Below, in pieces: positions 10,012 through 21,433 of a DNA stretch of 42,187 nt. Source of the DNA: Lojkania enalia (taxonomy: Eukaryota; Ascomycota; Dothideomycetes; Pleosporales); assembly GCA_010094045.1 (NCBI GenBank), contig ML986807.1, positions 26,920-69,106 of the forward strand, in the 5' to 3' direction. The position numbers and the translations under genes are program-made. The notes beneath the pieces are model-generated. The model did not search any database. It saw only the letters and a program-made list of their open reading frames with translations, and had not been told where the DNA came from. Within the stretch, counting starts at the first letter, position 1. The number at the start of each line of letters is the position of its first letter.

Positions 10012-10130
10012 TGTTAGACGGAGGGCTTAAGGTATATTAAAGCTATAGAGGAAGCTATATATATGTAGGCATGCTAAGGCACTAATACAATTACGTGCGA
10101 GGGCAAACACTATAGAGGCACCCTCTAACA
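10012..10130 (-). repeat. E right LTR (119 bp)
   Basis: Same length and termini (TGTTAG...CTAACA) as 8915-9033, followed immediately by the second CCTAG duplication at 10131-10135. It is more heavily RIP-mutated than the left copy. Confidence 0.92.
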
Positions 10131-11093
10131 CCTAGTTATAGTTTAATTTTATAATTATATTCTCCGTATCTAGGTAGATATTATAGTAGTTCTTAGAATT
10201 ATTCTATTAAGTATTAGTATTCTTTAAATATACTATATAATACGTTTCCTATTAGAAATAATTCTTTTACTACTTCTTTTACTATTATAGCGAGTTGTTC
10301 TTTAACTAGCTAGCTAGAGTTTTTAAGGATAATTTATCCTATTTACTAGTTTATCTAAGAATTTTCCTTTCTTAACTATAGAATCTCTAGGATAATATTA
10401 TAGTTAATAATTTCTATAATTTAGAAGATTTATTCTTATTAGATTATTTCTAGAATTTCGAACTCTTCTAATTCTATAATATATATAACTTTTTTCTAGA
10501 AGTCTTTTCCTTCTATAGTTTAAATTATATAAAGTCGTTCTAGTTATATTATAGGTATTCCTTTTCTAGTAATATAGTTACTAGCTATAAAGTTCTTTAT
10601 TACTCTATTATTAATAAGTATATATACCTTATAGCTATAATATTATTCTAGTATTATAAGATAATATTCTCCTATATTCTTATATAGTTAAGTTATCTTA
10701 GACTAGTAGGCTATTATTTCTTTTATAGATATATATTTTAGATATTTTCGTTCTAGATATTTATATTATAATCTTCCTCTAATATATACTTTAGGTAGTA
10801 GAAGTCTAAATTTAAGTATTATATAGTTTTAGGTTTATTTAATAACTTCCTATCCTATTATAGCTTCTTATTTTATAGGGTTTTCTAGTATCTCGTTTTT
10901 ATTTAGTTATCTTAGCTATATACCTATATTTTCTTTTCTTTATTAGTAGGCCTTATATTATCGTTTAATATATAATATCTATACTATCTTAAAATATACT
11001 AGGTAGTATTAGTTTATATAAGAGTTATTATCTTCTCTAATCTAGTAGTTCTATTTTTATTTATATTATAATACCTTTAGTATCTAGTATTTT
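10131..11093 (-). pseudogene. Element D, protease region (between E and F)
   Basis: Continuation of D's minus-strand frame between the two insertions. Around 10640-10560 the minus strand reads ILINNRVIKNFIASNYITRK, a gypsy aspartic protease start: ILIDSGATKNFI-type, with Asp/Ser-Gly-Ala changed by G-to-A. It continues toward the RT N-terminus at 10136. At the right, the frame is cut at 11098 by F (ACTAG duplication) and resumes at 18298. Confidence 0.72.
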
Positions 11094-11098
11094 ACTAG
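11094..11098. repeat. Target-site duplication of F (ACTAG, left)
   Basis: ACTAG at 11094-11098 is repeated at 18293-18297, directly outside the two 279-bp LTRs of F. Confidence 0.92.
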
Positions 11099-11377
11099 TA
11101 TAACGGCGTAGGCAAAATAATAGGTCTAAATGCGGTACGAATCTATTTAGAGGTATATAGGAGTGCGTGGGGGATTAAGGACCTGGGAATTCTATTAACA
11201 CTTATAGGCCTTATACAAAAGGATATAGAAAAACTACTAAACTACTTATAAGGGAGTATATAACTATATACGGATGGGAAAAGGGGTAGAACCGGGGGTA
11301 GAATAAGATAAGTAAAAAGCTTTAGGATAAGGTTATATATAAAACTTTTCGTAGAATAATTTCTTTACATTATTATA
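11099..11377 (-). repeat. F 3' LTR (279 bp)
   Basis: Begins TATAACGGCG (from TGTAACG) and ends ACATTATTATA (the partner ends ACATCGTTACA). Aligns without gaps to 18014-18292. Confidence 0.93.
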
Positions 11378-11398
11378 CTACCCCCCTCCTCTTAAGCT
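11378..11398 (-). promoter_or_regulatory. F polypurine tract
   Basis: The plus strand CTACCCCCCTCCTCTTAAGC reads AAGAGGAGGGGGGTAG on the minus strand, abutting the 3' LTR. This is a textbook position and composition for plus-strand DNA priming and fixes the element's orientation. Confidence 0.85.
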
Positions 11399-11939
11399 AA
11401 TAGTCCCTATCTACGCTGGTTTAGGAGGGAATTAGAGCTATTATAGATAGGTTCTAGTATAAAAAAATTTCTTTAAGAAGGTATTTACCGATAAGAGCTA
11501 ATACGCGCGGTTACTTATAGAGATATATTTATTAATATAATGTTAAGTAAGGTTTTTATAGTAAGTATAATTAACTTATATATCGGCTGGTAACTACTAT
11601 TATAATAGTTTATTAATATTGTAATTTTGTCGCGTATAATAACAAGTATTTACTAGCTTTAGTATATTACTAGATTGCTGTTAACTAAGCTTTTTTAACT
11701 AAATAATAACTTCTACTCTATACGTATTATTACGCGTCTCTAGAACTATTAATTATTAAAATATTACTAATATCTTATAGAAAAAAATTAATTAATATAC
11801 TACTCTATATACCTCCTAAAGCCTCTTTATAAGCTTTTTAGGTTATCTACTTTTAAGCTATATATATACTCGCCCGCGGGTAGTATATAATATTTTTCTT
11901 TTAGTCTCTAAGATTAAAAAAATACGAGTATTATACCTC
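11399..11939. other. F 3' non-pol region, no gene seen
   Basis: About 540 bp between the polypurine tract and the antisense frame. AT-rich with a few CG-containing islets (for example CGCCCGCGGG near 11872). No coding pattern or repeat partner elsewhere in the window is apparent. Confidence 0.5.
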
Positions 11940-12470
11940 GTAAAATAAAAAGTATAACCCTATACGAATCGCATCTAATACTAGTAGGGTACTTACTACT
12001 AACGTACTTATAAATTCCCTCCTACTATAAGGAGGAGTTTCTAGTCTTCTAGGGCTATCTTAAACTATAGGCAGCAGCCTAATATATAGGGGATAAGGAG
12101 AATAAAAAGGTAGCCTTTAAGGCTGTTTTAGAGTCTGCTTATAGCCTAGCGCTTATAGCCTAGGTTATAAGAAGTTAGGAAGATAGCCTTCTTACGGCTA
12201 ATATCTAGGTAGCTTTATTCTACTAGAGTACTAAGTTACTCCGTTAGGTTTCAGCCTTAAAAGCTCTAATATCTAGCCTTTAAACTAATATTACGGCGCT
12301 CTCAGGCGGTTAAAAATAAGGTAGAGAAGGTTTAAGAGGAGTTTAAAAGGAAGAAAGGGGAAGAAGAGTAGAGGAGGAGAGGACTAGGGAGGTATCTAAC
12401 AGCCTATTATCAGACCCTCTAGATTTTATAGAGGAGTAATTTCGGGCCTATACTTTAGTTTTTAAAATCT
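11940..12470 (+). pseudogene. Open-looking antisense frame in the 3' region of F, unknown product
   Basis: Reading + from about 11950, with TAA/TAG counted as Gln/Trp, a single frame stays open for about 170 codons with no shift. Pieces include IPSYYKEEFLVF, IGDKENKKVAFKAVLESAY, SLALIA, then IRS and EDSLLTANI, LFY, STKLLR, VSALKALISSL. A charged tail (KEERGRRVEEERTREVSNSL) follows, then SDPLDFIEE. It runs opposite to gag-pol and lies between the chromodomain and the 3' LTR. Such antisense ORFs are known in some plant gypsy elements, and captured sequence is another option. I do not recognise the family. No ATG survives, so the start is unknown. Residue bias (helical, mixed charge, then very basic/acidic) looks protein-like rather than random. 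Confidence 0.5.
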
Positions 12471-14050
12471 ACTACTTAACTCTTATATATTATCGTCTAC
12501 TAGATAATCTATATTCTCTATACTATCTTTATATACTTTAATCTATTTAGTTAGGGCTTTTAGAGGTTCTAGCCAATTTAGATACTTATTATAAAAAGCT
12601 CTTAGCTTATAAGGCGAACCTATAAAGTTTAAAGCTTTATACTAGATTAAATTAGGATTATATTCTATCTATTTTACACGGTATTTAAGGGTCTTATAAT
12701 ACAACTTACTAGCTAGTATTTCTTTAACCTCCTACTCTTCTACTCTATTAATAGCGATAGCGGGTAGTTTCGGAGCTTCTTATCCAGTTAGAGGGTCCTA
12801 GGGGTTCTTATATAATAGGTTTAGTACGAAGATATTATATATACTTAATCCTAGAGGTAGTTATAGATAGTATAAGTTTCTAACCTATTCTAGTACTTTA
12901 AAAGGACCCTCCTATTAATTAGATAGCTTTCAGCTCGATCTCTAGACTATAAAGTTCTTAGTATTTAAATAGACTATATTACTAATCTACTAATTAATCG
13001 GTTACTAGTAACGGTTAATAACAGATCGTATATAATCCTAAACCTTCTTAATATTAGCCTTTATAATTTTCTAGACTATATATATACGAGTTACTAGAGC
13101 TAAAGCGTTCTTATAATTTAATTTATCTATCACGGTAATAGGATTAATAGAATATTTCCAATCATAACTCTAACAGGGCTTAGATCTGTATAGGATTTAA
13201 TACAGAGATATTCTAATAGTTATATAGGGTAGAATCGCTTATACTCGGTCGATTATAGGTAATAGAGAACTCCAGTTATTCTAGTAGAAGGATACGAAAG
13301 GACGCAGTCTCTAATTAATATACTTATTTATAATTTCCGTCTATCCGTTAGTTTCTTTATAATAAGTAGTAGATAGTTTAATCTTCACGCCTAAGATATA
13401 GTAGAATTTAGACTAGAAACTAGATATAAACTAAAATCCTCAATCTAAAATAATAGTTTCGGATATATAGCTAAAGCGGTACACCTATTAAATAAATAAT
13501 TTAGCTATTCCCCTTACGTTAATTATATAATAGTAGGGAATAGATATAGCTTATTTAAACAGGTGATCGATTATTATTATAATCTAATTGTATCCGGACT
13601 TATCTATAGAGAAATCCTTAAAGTTAATATATAGGTGCTATATTAGTCGATTTAGTATAGGAAGTAGGTAGATAAAACCTAGGGTTCGGGTTTATATTAG
13701 ATAAGCTTTATAGTATAGGATATAATTCTATATATATCGTTTATAAGTAACTTCTATACCCTTCTAGTAATACTTCTAGGATAGTAACTGATAAGTTTTA
13801 GTAGCGCTTAGGTATGCGGAGGATACTTAGTTGTAAACCTCTTATATAAGTTGTATATAAAAGCCTGAATCTAATAGAATATATAAATAATTATTGTAGA
13901 AGAGTAGTCTGTTCTCTATCCAATACTTATAGGGTAGAAGTATACGTTCCTGCGCGAAGGAGGCTCGGTTTTCCTATAGTAATACGTCGATTAACTCTAA
14001 AGAGTCTAGTAATATAACCTACTCCTAGCTTTTAATAATGTTTAATATAG
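12440..14050 (-). pseudogene. F integrase with chromodomain (broken)
   Basis: Near 13640-13560 the minus strand reads INFKDFSIDKSGYN and then IIIIIDHLFK, the start of a gypsy integrase core (DFKDFP...GYD...VDRLTK type) with its second Asp intact. Near 12690-12560 it reads LYYKTLKYRVK, a stop for Trp, IEYNPNL, then FIGSPYKLRAFYNKYLNWLEP, where the first 20 residues match the chromodomain plus the post-chromo segment typical of fungal Tf1/MAGGY-like elements. The frame ends about 12440. Stops and lost ATG make it non-functional. Confidence 0.85.
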
Positions 14051-14099
14051 CTACTTAAGTTATTATTTAGGTAATATAGGACTAGGCTAATTCGGTATT

Positions 14100-15480
14100 A
14101 ATTTGGGGGTGAAGTTAATACAGTTTAAGTAGGACTCTTAACTAGTTGTTAGTTTAAGCTACTTTTAAGTTTTCTATATCTTATTTACGACGATTAAGAA
14201 TATCTACTCTAGTATTATTCTTACCTAGGGTGTACTCGATTTAGAACTAATACTAAGCTAATTCCTTAGTCTAATAAATTTAACGAATATTAAGTACTTT
14301 CGTAATTATAAAATATTTAAGTAAGCGATAATCAGTATATATTAGAGTCCTAGTAGCTATTAAAGTAAGTTCTACCATCTATTATTTAAATATAGTAATA
14401 ATTACGAATAGTTTCTTATTATAAATCTCCTAGTTTAGTTCTAAACTAGATAGAACCTTACTATAGAATACTATAGAGTACTATTTTCTGTTAGAATATT
14501 TCTATAATAGTACTTCTACAACTACTTTATTAGAGGTATTAGTTTCCATTTTTATTTCTAACGTAGGGTTAAAGTAGTAGAGAGTAGGTATATTTAATAG
14601 GGCTAACTTTAATTTCTTAAAGGTAATATTATATTTTAAAGTCTATATAAAAGGGGTTATAAGGCTCTATAATACGATAATTAGCTTTATAATATATAAG
14701 AATTCCGGTATAAACTGTTGATAGAATCTAGTAAAACCTAAGAAGAATTTCACATCTATTATAGTAGTAGGTAGCTACTAGTTGCGTAGTACTTCTACCT
14801 TCTCTAAATTAACCTTAAGACCTTTATTTAAGAAGATATAGCTAAGGTATTTAGTTTAGGTAATATAGAATTCGCTCTTATTAATATTAACTTATAACCC
14901 TACTTAATATAATCTCTTAAGAACTTTCTTAATATAGATAGCGTATGTCGCCTCGTCTTCGGAGTAGATAAGAATATTATCTAGGTAAGTAATATAGAAG
15001 TTATCTAGGTAGTTAATTAGTATATTATTTATATAGTACTAGTAAGTTACTAGACCGTTATATAATCTAAAAGATAGAACTTTATACTTATAGGTTCCGT
15101 ATCGAGTCTAAAAGGTAGTATATTCCTTAAAACTAGGGTCTATTCTAATCTTATTAAAAGCCGCGCGAATATCGAATTTAGTAAAAATTACTATCTTAGT
15201 AGGCTTAAATAGGAGTTTATTTATATATAGTATTAGATATATATTCTTATAGGTAAGAGTATTAAGTTTATAATAATCTATACAGATATATAGGTTGCTA
15301 TTAGGTTTATAGACGTAAAGGATTAGAAATATAAAAGAGCTTAGATTCTACTTAATATACCTATTCCGTAGATTATCTATAATATACTTCTTAGTTGCCT
15401 CTAACTTCTTAATATTCTACTTATATAACGGGCTGTAACTATTAGGGAGAGGTTCTATAAGGATAATTTTATAATTATAA
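14100..15480 (-). pseudogene. F reverse transcriptase / RNase H (broken, well preserved pattern)
   Basis: From about 15330 leftward the minus strand gives a long frame with few stops: VYKPNSNLYICIDYYKLNTL, later IVIFTKFDIRAAFNKIRIDP, then YTTF, a stop, TRYGTYKYKVLSFRLYNGLV, and NFYITYLDNILIYSEDEATY near 14990-14940. These are the ordered RT palm blocks of Ty3/gypsy; YLDN is the YLDD box with one Asp changed to Asn. RNase H lies to the left, to about 14100. This is the clearest RT in the window. Confidence 0.92.
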
Positions 15481-15499
15481 GGGTGGTGTTCTAGTAATT

Positions 15500-17950
15500 A
15501 ATAAGCCGCAGTTTTACTAAATATATTCTAATACCTATAGTATTCGGATAGTAATTAGAGGTTTATTAGTACTTTATTTTCAGCCTTATCTTCTAGCTCT
15601 AGGACTTACTTATCTTTAATTAGCTGCTCGATTTCGTATAGAGAAGTAGAGAAAAACTCGTTCTCTTTCCTCTTTATATTAAAGTAGAAAGTATTAGCTA
15701 TAATAAAAGTAATAATAGGAGAATAGATTTTCTTTAGATTAGATTTAAACTTTATTATATACGGGCGTATAGGAGCTCTAAGCTTATTTAGACTATAAGC
15801 TATAGGAGATTAATATAGTTTTAGCAGTCTTAGTAGACTCTTAATATAATAGATAGTCGGACTATAGAACTACTAATACTAGTCCTTTTCCTATAGAACG
15901 TCGCGTTGCCGGATATCTAGCTCTACCTCCTTATTACATACTGGCTGAGTTAATTATATAAGAAGAGGAGGTAATAGATTATAAGTAGTAGGATATTTAG
16001 AAGGCTATATAATCCGATTCTTATCTATATCTAGCTGGAGTTAAAAGCAATATAACTATTTAATACTAATAATATAATCTTAAGTACCTAGATCTATAAT
16101 AATAAATAGGTAGTTTTAGATAGTTCTCCTATTAATTCGCAGGTGTATGCGGATATACTAATTAACTAGGGTTTAGATTTAGTCCTAAAAACCTTTAATA
16201 GTAATTTTAAAGGGTAAGTGCTATATTAATATATATAGAGTTTAGAAGAGTAATCTAGCTACTATAGAATTAAGGAATAAGAAGCTTTAGGTACTAGTAT
16301 TAATAAGGGTGTTTAGTTGTATACTAACGCCTTTTAAATATAGAATAGTAGAGATTTAGAAGTACTTTCCTCTAAATAAATATAACAAATTAATATTTAA
16401 TAAATTATATCTACTTAAATCTAAAATAGAGAGTTTTTTTAAACGTTTCTATTTCCCACGTAAAAACTATCTAGGTAGTACTCGTTTATGTCTAGAAACT
16501 TTTCTTCCTTAATTTTCTTTTATTTAACCTCTATCTCTTATACTTTAAGGACTATATATTTATTTATAAAATATTCTAGTTTACTATAGTTATAGTAATT
16601 ATCTAGGGTCGTATACCTTTTAAATACAGGAGTCTTACTAAGTTGTTAGAGAGTAATTATAGTAGAATAAGGTGTTAATACTAGGGTAGATTAGAGTAGT
16701 ATTAAATTATAGGTTACTTTAGATAAACTCTTAGAAGCCTTCTAGTACTAATCTGAATTTATTTTAGTTATAACCTATAAGCTAACAGTTTATTCTAAAA
16801 GGTTAGAAATACTCCTCTTTTCTATATTATAGGCTATTAAGTAGGCGACTATAGTATTAAAGGAGTTTTTCTATATAAGCTTAAAGCTAAAGTTTAGTAT
16901 TTTTAGGCTGGAGAGAATCTTATTCTATAGGTAGAAGAACTATTTAGATTAAAATACGGATCCCCTAATAGCTGTACTAATAAAGTAAGCTTTAAAAGTT
17001 AGGAACGCTTCTCTCTTATTTATCCTTAGGACCTAAAACACTTATTATACCTCTATCTCTTTATTACCTATAATAAAATATAATTATAGAAGTAAAATTA
17101 TTTCTTCGGTATTTTTAAACTAATACTAGTCCGATTTAGCTAGATATTTTAGCTCTAGATACCCTTTTATAGTACTAGAGGTATATCCCTATACTAATAC
17201 TATATATATATATTCTATCTAATAGTAATTTATATTAATCTTAAGTCGGTCTAGAATTAAGACTTACTATTATTTAAATATAGGTTTATTACTATCTATA
17301 AAGCTTTCGATCTTAGGTATATATTTAGTAAAGTAGGCTTAAGGGGGCTTAAGAGTAGCTAAGAGGTTTTTTATTAGAGGAGTTATAAAAGTTTCTTAGT
17401 ATATTATTAGTACTGATTTAGTAGTTTATAGAGGTTAATCGGGACTAATAGTTCTCTATTATATTAAGCGTATAATCTCCTCTTATAAAATTGTAATTTA
17501 TTTCTTAAGGGTTAGTTTACTCTAATTTTCCTCTAAATTAGATAGGTTCTTTACTACTAGCTTTATAGAGAGAGGTCCGCCTATTATAGGGCCCCCTATA
17601 AGAGGTAATAGTTGTTCTACACGCGTAGATAGAAGCTTACTCTTATTACAACTTACGCGTGTATTAATTCTAGTATAGGAATTAGAAGGTGAATTATAGT
17701 TAGATATCAGCAGTTGCCTCTAATTCTAATAGGTTATTAGTAGTTTCTAAGTTTCTACCTAGGCGCACTCTACGCGGCTTTTCTAAAGGCAATTCTAATC
17801 GTAGGGAATAGGAAGTTCTAAACCTAAAAGCTTCGGTTAATAGAAGGTCTCTAAGATCCTATTTAAGTAACTAAATAATTTAATATAATAGTATATAAGT
17901 ATTATAATCTAAACCGAATCGGGTATATTTTAGACTTAGATGTAGTTAAA
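15500..17950 (-). pseudogene. F gag and protease region (broken)
   Basis: Near 17330-17080 the minus strand reads KYIPKIESFIDSNKPIFK, Gln/Trp stops, VLILDRLKINI, later IEYIYIVLV, GYTSSTIKGYLELKYLA. This matches the retrotransposon gag pattern of an F-x-G opening, a W-x3-I/L block, and a G-A-x4-L-x-P-R-Y close. The zinc knuckle and protease lie to the left (about 16500-15500) but I could not fix their residues. Start not determinable because ATG is lost. Confidence 0.72.
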
Positions 17951-18013
17951 TAAATAATCGATACGATATTATTAAAGAGGCCGTTACTAGTAGTATTAAG
18001 TTTTTTTATATAA

Positions 18014-18292
18014 TATAATAGCGTAGGTAAGATAATAGGTCTAAATACGGCACGAATCTACTTAGAGGTATATAGGAGTACGTGGGGGATTAGGAACCTA
18101 AGAATTCTATTAATACTTATAGGCCTTGTACGAAAGGATATAGAAAAACTACTAAACTACTTATAAGGGAGTATATAACTATATACGGATGGGAAAAGGG
18201 GTAGAACCGGGGGTAGGATAAAATAAGCGAAAAGCTTTAGGATAAGGTTGTATGTGAAGCTTTTCGTGGAACGATTTCTTTACATCGTTACA
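18014..18292 (-). repeat. F 5' LTR (279 bp)
   Basis: Starts TATAATAGCG, ends ACATCGTTACA, followed by the second ACTAG (18293-18297). The last 60 bp are much less mutated than the same part of the left LTR (TGTATGTGAAGC against TATATATAAAAC). Confidence 0.93.
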
Positions 18293-19577
18293 ACTAGTAC
18301 TCTACTTTATAAGAAAGCTACTACTTTTTATACTATATATATAGTCTTATTCTAATCTATTATATTAAAGTATTCTTCTACTACTTTTATTATCTCTATC
18401 CATTTTTAGAAGTATAAGAAGTAGATATCTCTAGGGTAGGTATTTTGCTATTCTTTATAAACGTTAATAATATCTTATTTTAGTCTATTCTTATTATAGA
18501 ATCTTATAGGTAGTTCTTCTTATAGGGTAGTTATAGAAGCTAGGGTTCTCTATTTATATTTAATTATTCCTTATTAGTATATAGAATATATTTTAGATAC
18601 TAGTTTAGGTATTAATACTCTAGTAGTAGCTTCTTCTATTTGCGACGGTGTGTTTATTTTTTTATTCTTATCTAATTCTTCTTAAACTTCTTCTAGCTAT
18701 CTTTTTATACGTTCCTATATTACTATAAGTTATATTTTCTTCTAAGACTAATATTCTATAGTTTTTTTAAGTTATTAGTATATTTAATACTTATTTTTAT
18801 TATAGAAGAACTAATATAGAGTTTTATATTCTATAGTTGTAGCTAGTTTCTCTTTACCTACTTCCTGCGGTTTATCTTCTATAAGCCGGTTTTTTTTCTC
18901 TTTCTTTTTACTTCGGCATTCTTTTACTATATATCTAAGTTTCTAATAATTATAGTACTTAATATCTTTCTTCTAAATCTTTCTTTCTTAGGTCGCCTAT
19001 AATTTAGACTTCTTTTCTCTAGTAGGACTTAGATCTATAGGTCCGCCTGTATTAGTAACTTTTACTAAAAAGTATACTCTTTAATAGTATACTTACTTTT
19101 CCTTATTTTTAAACTAGTATAGTTTATTATTAATTCTTTTTACTAGTTAAAAGTATAATACTAAATCTTAAGGTTATTCTATATATATTATTACCCTTCT
19201 TATTTCTATTTTTAATCTTCTATAGAACTTTACTATTATACTATAGTTGTCCTACATATCTTTATTTAAAAGTTGTTAAAAACTTAATATATATAAGGTA
19301 ATAGATTCTAATTAAACTAGATTATAAAGTCTATCTTCTACTACTCGTACTTTATTAATATCTCTAAATACTAGTTTAAGTTTCTATTAAAAGTATACTA
19401 GACTTATAAATATTACCTTAGTTTTACTTTTCTAGTACTCTTCTATATAGTTCTTAAAATCTATTAAGAAGGACTAGAACTAGTCGAGTAGTTTACCTAT
19501 TAAGTAGGCTCCTATAAATAGTACTTTCTCGTTCTTATACTAGATAATATCTAGGTTAGTATTAATATAAATTCTTA
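18293..19577 (-). pseudogene. Element D, gag (broken)
   Basis: Minus-strand gag. The right part reads RIYINTNLDII, a stop, YKNEKVLFIGAYLIGKLLD (near 19560-19460), then FLIDFKNYIEEY, the common fungal gypsy gag core. Near 18960-18900 it reads YYNY, a stop, KLRYIVKECRSKKKEK, a CCHC knuckle with Cys/His to Tyr changes and its last Cys intact. It continues left toward 18298 and joins 11093 across F. The N-terminal end is cut at G1: the first residues would have to lie right of 21431, but that sequence reads as a different gag (H) in another frame. Confidence 0.85.
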
Positions 19578-21431
19578 ACGTACCTTATAAGTAAGCGGCC
19601 TATATAAGTAAACGGTCTACTCTATTAACTTTTTTAACCTTTATATACGTATAGCTTAATAACTAAGTAATATAATAGTAATTTATAACTTGCGCGATTA
19701 TTCTATAAAAACCTCTATATCCTTCTAATATATATAAGAATTATACCTAGTTTTACCGCAGCGGCTATAGCGCGCTTTATACTATCCGCTTATACCTAAT
19801 TACACCCCAAATTAGCGTATTATAGCCCGAGTTTCCTCCTTATTATCCTTTTTAATAATAATCATCTCTTCTTATACTTTTATTAGGGTCTCTTACGCTT
19901 AAACCTGCCTTTTTTTCCGCTGTTTCCGTTTTATTACTACTTTATTTGCTTCTTAAAGGCTGATGATTTTATTATATATTAACCCGATCTGATATATCGC
20001 TTTTATAGAGCCTTTCTTGAGCTGATTTAGCTTCTTAATAATAGAAGCTAGCGAAAAGTTTATATCTCTTTAAATCTGATTATAAATTAATATTAATTAA
20101 ACTTCTAGCTTACGCGTATTATTTAGTATTTTAACTTTCTATAGGGTATTATCTTATACTAGTAGTATTAGTATACGAAGCTTTATATTAAGTTTTAAAA
20201 GTACTACTTCTAGATTAAATAGAACTAAACTAACTCCTTAAAAGCTTATATAGATATTATCCTTTATAATTAATATATTAAAAGCAGCTTTAAAAGTTAG
20301 AAAGAACTTAAATTTTATAATATAGTTAATATAATTGTATACTAAGATTAAGATCTAATTTCTATATATACGCTTTAATAGTAAAAAATAGTCTATATCT
20401 AGTAGCTGTAATAGGTATAATAAATAAGCTAGTATATAGAGTAGAATAATACTCTATTCCTTATAGAGTTTCTAGAAATTGAGTAAGTTATAGCTGTTAT
20501 AGCTATTAAAGATTAGTAGTTAACGCGCGTCTACTATACAATCCTTTATATACCTATAAAAGTAGTTTAACTACTTAATACTAAGTTTATTTATTATCTA
20601 GCCGTTTTTACTAACTATAATAGCTTAGTTTTTAGGTATATTATCGCCTTCGTACTAGGTAGAGAGATAGTAGTAGCTAGCGATAATAATAAAGGGTAGG
20701 AGCGCCTAGCTAGTAGTAATAATCCTCTAAATTACTAAAATCTATTTATAATTATCTAATTAAATTGCTTTTAATCGATTATATCTTTCTATACCTATAA
20801 TAACCAGTTATAATAAGATAATATTTATTTAAAAGCTAGATTTGTCGAAATTATAAATATCCTTATCTATAATACTATACTTCTCTTTAATATACTATAT
20901 AAGCTTAAACTAGCCTTTAATTACCTTAGAATCTTTGTATAGAGTTTTCTAGCAATTATAGGGCTAATTTAGGTGTGTCTTAAGCTTAGAAGTACGTCTA
21001 ATAAAGTTCCTAGGCTAATATATACTAATCTAGCCTATACCGCGCTTAATAAGTAAGCTATTAGCTATATCTTATATAGTAGCTAAAGTAGGCGCAAATC
21101 TTCGCGAATCTAGGTTAAATATATATTAAATAATAACCTCCTTTTTAAGTTTTATTAGTCTCTTTAAGTTAGGCTTATACTTATACTATAAACAGATTCT
21201 AGTATATTATTAGTATATAGTTGTTTAAATTATATTAAATATTAAAGTAGCACGTCTTTTACTATTTATTTAGCCTCTTTTAGTAGCTAAGAGGGCTAAA
21301 TTTACTTAATTCTCGTTTTAGGCTATATTATTATTATTTTATTATTATATTATTATTAAAAGCTTAAGTATCGCGTTTTAGTAATAAGGTAGACCGCTTA
21401 CTTATATAGACCGCTTGCTTATAAAATATAT
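19578..21431 (-). mobile_element. Element G1: pogo/Fot1-like DNA transposon (1854 bp)
   Basis: Terminal inverted repeats: the left end ACGTACC-TTATAAG (19578 on), followed by TAAGCGGCC and TAAACGGTCTAC, matches the reverse complement of the right end (21389-21431). The repeats contain an internally doubled GTAAGCGG motif. Flanking TA (19576-19577, 21432-21433) is the expected duplication for Tc1/mariner-pogo elements. On the minus strand near 19800-19730 the transposase C-terminus reads YKARYSRCGKTRYNS, a decayed cysteine/histidine tail of fungal pogo-family transposases (C-x2-CGKxGHN type). Length and ends match G2. RIP stops throughout. Confidence 0.88.
19735..21250 (-). pseudogene. G1 transposase (broken)
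   Basis: Minus-strand coding remnant filling G1. The C-terminal zinc-knuckle-like tail is clear at 19800-19730. The body was not read in full; length (about 1.5 kb) and ends parallel the better-read transposase of G2 at 33870-35345. The family cuts and pastes at TA using a DDD/E catalytic core behind a CENP-B-type helix-turn-helix. Dead copy. Confidence 0.7.
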
Positions 21432-21433
21432 TA

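Larger units (their letters stand above)
8915..10130 (-). mobile_element. Element E: 1216-bp TRIM-like (non-coding) LTR retroelement with a minisatellite core
   Basis: Two direct 119-bp LTRs (8915-9033, 10012-10130) start TGTT and end AACA. They are flanked by an exact CCTAG duplication and enclose 978 bp without a recognisable gag or pol. That architecture is a terminal-repeat retrotransposon in miniature, mobilised in trans if at all. Orientation is inferred as minus: next to the left LTR the minus strand carries a purine-rich run (GGTCTGGGGGGTG), a good polypurine tract. Next to the right LTR, the minus strand begins GGTTATAAGCCC, a possible primer-binding site. The interior holds 30 tandem 14-bp units (9131-9550) and a 461-bp unique tail. 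It is richer in G+C and CpA/TpG than its surroundings, so it is less RIP-mutated and probably younger than D, into which it is inserted. Confidence 0.88.
11099..18292 (-). mobile_element. Element F: full-length Ty3/gypsy chromovirus (7194 bp), RIP-decayed
   Basis: Two 279-bp LTRs (11099-11377 and 18014-18292) are flanked by ACTAG duplications. Minus-strand orientation is set by the polypurine tract next to the left LTR and by gag, RT, integrase and chromodomain motifs read right to left. The two LTRs differ at about 29 positions, every one a transition, which is the RIP signature; neither LTR is uniformly more mutated. About 1 kb between the chromodomain end (about 12440) and the left LTR contains an open-looking frame on the opposite strand. 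The element is inserted in D between its gag and protease. All frames are interrupted by TAA/TAG. Confidence 0.94.

Noticed and set aside
11860..11900. CG-rich islet CGCCCGCGGG as a regulatory site
   Set aside because: An isolated short GC palindrome with no partner or context; RIP leaves such CpA-free patches behind.
20000..20060. Possible intact short ORFs in the better-preserved patch of G1
   Set aside because: This is transposase sequence read on the wrong strand; the minus-strand motifs and inverted ends explain it.
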